Of a stretch of DNA of 64,000 bases, positions 62,382 through 64,000 are shown piece by piece (positions within the stretch are counted from its first letter, which is position 1; each line of letters starts with the position of its first letter). Location: the NCBI GenBank assembly GCA_002702705.1, contig PABH01000010.1, positions 1 through 64,000 on the forward strand. Direction: 5' to 3'. Source of the stretch: Anaerolineaceae bacterium (GTDB taxonomy: Bacteria > Chloroflexota > Anaerolineae > Anaerolineales > Anaerolineaceae). Below the pieces are notes generated by a model that worked only from the letters and a program-made list of their open reading frames with translations, was not told the DNA's origin and made no database searches. The position numbers and the translations under genes are program-made.

Positions 62382-62879
62382 TTAATTTTCAGGAAATATC
62401 AAATCCTGAATAAATCCCACCTGTTTTTCATTTTCTAACGCGTTAGGCACAAATTGCCGAACCCAAAATATCGCTTGGTCAGTAGGCCAGCCAAAATGCA
62501 GTCGTGCCAAACCAGCCAAAAACGTACCGGTGCGTCCGATGCCAGCGAAACAATGCACCGCAATATGATTACCCTGTTTAATCAGATCAAGCGCATCCTT
62601 AACAGCCGACAAATATGCCTGTGTATCTGAGGGAGCTTCAAAATCTTCAATGGGGAGATGAATCATCCGAATGCCTGCTTTCTGATAACAAACACGCAAA
62701 TCACAATTGGCATGGGTACACCATTCAAATTCCTCCACCAATGTAAAAACATGGTTTACTTTCGCCCGGCTCATTTCATTTAAAGTGCTCACCCCGGCAT
62801 CAAAAGGGCCAAATGGCATTGGGGCTCGGTAAACCTTACCTGGTAAATCAAATGGTATCAATGTCAAATTGGTTTTCAT
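62382..62879 (-). CDS. Dual-specificity/tyrosine phosphatase family protein
   Basis: A 165-residue phosphatase. The P-loop HCFAGIGRTGTFLAGL matches HCxxGxxRTG, and the upstream VNHVFTLVEEFEW and LPIEDFEAPSD supply the general-acid loop. The substrate may be phosphotyrosine, phosphoserine/threonine or phosphoinositide-like. It begins four bases after the YgbA-like gene and is probably co-transcribed with it. Confidence 0.9.
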   Translation of the reverse strand: MKTNLTLIPFDLPGKVYRAPMPFGPFDAGVSTLNEMSRAKVNHVFTLVEEFEWCTHANCDLRVCYQKAGIRMIHLPIEDFEAPSDTQAYLSAVKDALDLIKQGNHIAVHCFAGIGRTGTFLAGLARLHFGWPTDQAIFWVRQFVPNALENEKQVGFIQDLIFPEN

Positions 62880-62883
62880 ATGT

Positions 62884-63237
62884 CTACTTAGCGTTAACTT
62901 TTTTCTTTAACGGCTGCGGTTTGCGAAAACCATCCATCAAATGCAGTACAGCTAACCAGGGGTGTTCCTTTAACATACGTGGACCTGCATACCGCATCAC
63001 CTGTCGAATTTCTTCCCGCCTGGTTTTAAGATAACAATGCGTTAAGCAGTTGGCACAGGTTGTCTTTTTTTCCTGATAGGGACACTTCTCCAAACGTTTT
63101 TGGGCATACTGCTGCAGTTGATCACAAGAATCACACAATCCATCACCAGTAGAACCATGTTTATCCCGGCAATATAATTTAATCATCAAGTCAACGGTCT
63201 TCTGTTCCCGTATCAAACGTGGATGGTTAATCGTCAT
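62884..63237 (-). CDS. YgbA-family (nitrous oxide-stimulated promoter) protein
   Basis: A 117-residue cysteine-rich protein. It has CDSCDQL, KCPYQEKKTTCANCLTHCY and the ending MRYAGPRMLKEHPWLAVLHLMDG, which is the signature of the YgbA/"nitrous oxide-stimulated promoter" family. Enterobacterial members are controlled by the nitric oxide sensor NsrR and help growth after nitrosative stress. The cysteines may bind zinc or an Fe-S cluster. No NsrR site was identified; the Rrf2-type regulator elsewhere in the window is not linked. Confidence 0.85.
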   Translation of the reverse strand: MTINHPRLIREQKTVDLMIKLYCRDKHGSTGDGLCDSCDQLQQYAQKRLEKCPYQEKKTTCANCLTHCYLKTRREEIRQVMRYAGPRMLKEHPWLAVLHLMDGFRKPQPLKKKVNAK

Positions 63238-63472
63238 GCTTTACCCTTTAATATTTTTATGAATTTCGCAAGTGGTAATAAATAGACAAATATTATCCTT
63301 AAACGATATAAGGATTATACCCATTTATTCCCACCGAGAGATTAATATAAATTAAAAAATGGATGGTTTAACTTAAATATTTTTTAATGGTTCTTCTCAT
63401 TAAATGTACAACATAAGTATAAATCCGCTCACCCCTCTTTTTTTAATTTTACAAATTTTTTCGTGTAAAAAA

Positions 63473-64000
63473 TTAACTCTTTGGTGATTCTTCCGGACCT
63501 GAACCACGCGGAAAAGTCAATAATGATTTGATTTTTTGTTTGGTTTCGCTTTGTTCGTCAATTGCCATTTTCCAAAATGCTACCTGAGCAGATGTCGAAG
63601 GCAAACGACGATGCTGTCCTAAGTAAATATCTTGAGCAAGATCAAGCCCATTAATTTTCACTGCAGCCACCTGATCACACACAATTCGGCGAGCAACCAG
63701 CATCGAAACAAAACCAACCCCAACTCCTTCTTGCACCGCAAACGCAATAGCTTCCGAGTTTCCCAATGTTAATACGCGCCGTAATTCTCCTACATCAAAA
63801 CCATGCTGTGCCAACCCATCCCGAACGACGGAATAGGTTCCGGAGCTTTCTTCACGCATGATCATGTTTACCTTACGTAACTCATCTAATTCGATCGAGC
63901 CCCGTTTCGCCCAGGGGTGATTTCGGGGAACAATCAAAACAATCGGTTCAGAAATAAATTTATGAAACTCAACATCGTTATGATAAGTATATATGCTGGA
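63473..64000 (-). CDS. LysR-family regulator, C-terminal part only (runs off the window)
   Basis: An open frame of 175 codons continues without a stop to the right edge. It encodes the effector-binding domain of a LysR regulator: EPIVLIVPRNHPWAKRGSIELDEL, then EESSGTYSVVRDGLAQHGF and VQEGVGVGFVSMLVARR, a layout seen in CysB/CbbR-like members. The DNA-binding helix-turn-helix lies outside the window. The gene is separated by 235 gene-free bases from the YgbA-like gene. Confidence 0.88.
   Translation of the reverse strand, partial: SSIYTYHNDVEFHKFISEPIVLIVPRNHPWAKRGSIELDELRKVNMIMREESSGTYSVVRDGLAQHGFDVGELRRVLTLGNSEAIAFAVQEGVGVGFVSMLVARRIVCDQVAAVKINGLDLAQDIYLGQHRRLPSTSAQVAFWKMAIDEQSETKQKIKSLLTFPRGSGPEESPKS

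Overview
The window looks like a chromosomal segment of a Chloroflexota bacterium, most likely of the Anaerolineae grade. This is inferred from gene content only: a SpoIIIAA-like ATPase carrying an R3H domain beside tmk, a dnaB/DnaD-like/helicase-loader operon, many lipoproteins with low-complexity linkers, and moderate GC. No rRNA, tRNA, CRISPR array, prophage or insertion sequence was found.

Region 1 (1-9.2 kb) concerns extracytoplasmic redox and protein quality. An OmpR-type two-component system, a TlpA-like thioredoxin lipoprotein and an MsrP (YedY) methionine-sulfoxide reductase read leftward. A methionine-rich lipoprotein fused to a thioredoxin domain and a CcdA thiol transporter read rightward. 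Between them lies an array of 11-bp-phased TTACA/TGTAA half-sites. Next come a tandem ~190-bp non-coding repeat, a PrsW-like membrane protease and a lipoprotein that fuses a DsbA-like domain to a cyclophilin.

Region 2 (9.2-26.6 kb) is mostly housekeeping: tmk, the R3H ATPase, an MFS transporter, a metB-like/lysC pair, an orphan CcrM-type DNA methyltransferase, an M3 peptidase, pheA-DAHP synthase, a GT2 glycosyltransferase and RNase HII. Two leader regions look like ribosome-mediated attenuators. The clearer one precedes pheA: a 26-codon Phe/Tyr-rich leader peptide with competing stems and an intrinsic terminator. A second, Met-containing leader precedes metB-lysC.

Region 3 (26.9-33.5 kb) is an electron-transfer cluster. 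A 15-heme and a 20-heme c-type cytochrome are followed by an 8Fe-8S ferredoxin, an FAD/NAD(P) oxidoreductase and a two-heme-type membrane cytochrome b, beside a convergent polytopic His-containing membrane protein.

Region 4 (33.8-56.2 kb) is mixed: GNAT, clpC, three GT-C type membrane glycosyltransferases, an M42 peptidase, a thioesterase, an Rrf2 regulator, L-2-hydroxyglutarate oxidase, ferrochelatase and a NUDIX hydrolase. It also holds the replication operon dnaB / DnaD-like / a helicase loader with two complete AAA+ modules in one chain, then a bifunctional nuclease, an MscS channel, a response regulator with an altered receiver, a lipid kinase and plsY.

Region 5 (56.2-64 kb) holds an acetate-type sodium symporter operon: a DUF485-like small membrane protein, an ActP-like SSS transporter with a large extra domain, and a 1236-residue protein joining PHP, Cache, PAS, CBS and DUF294 nucleotidyltransferase modules. 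A dual-specificity phosphatase, a YgbA-family protein and a truncated LysR regulator follow.
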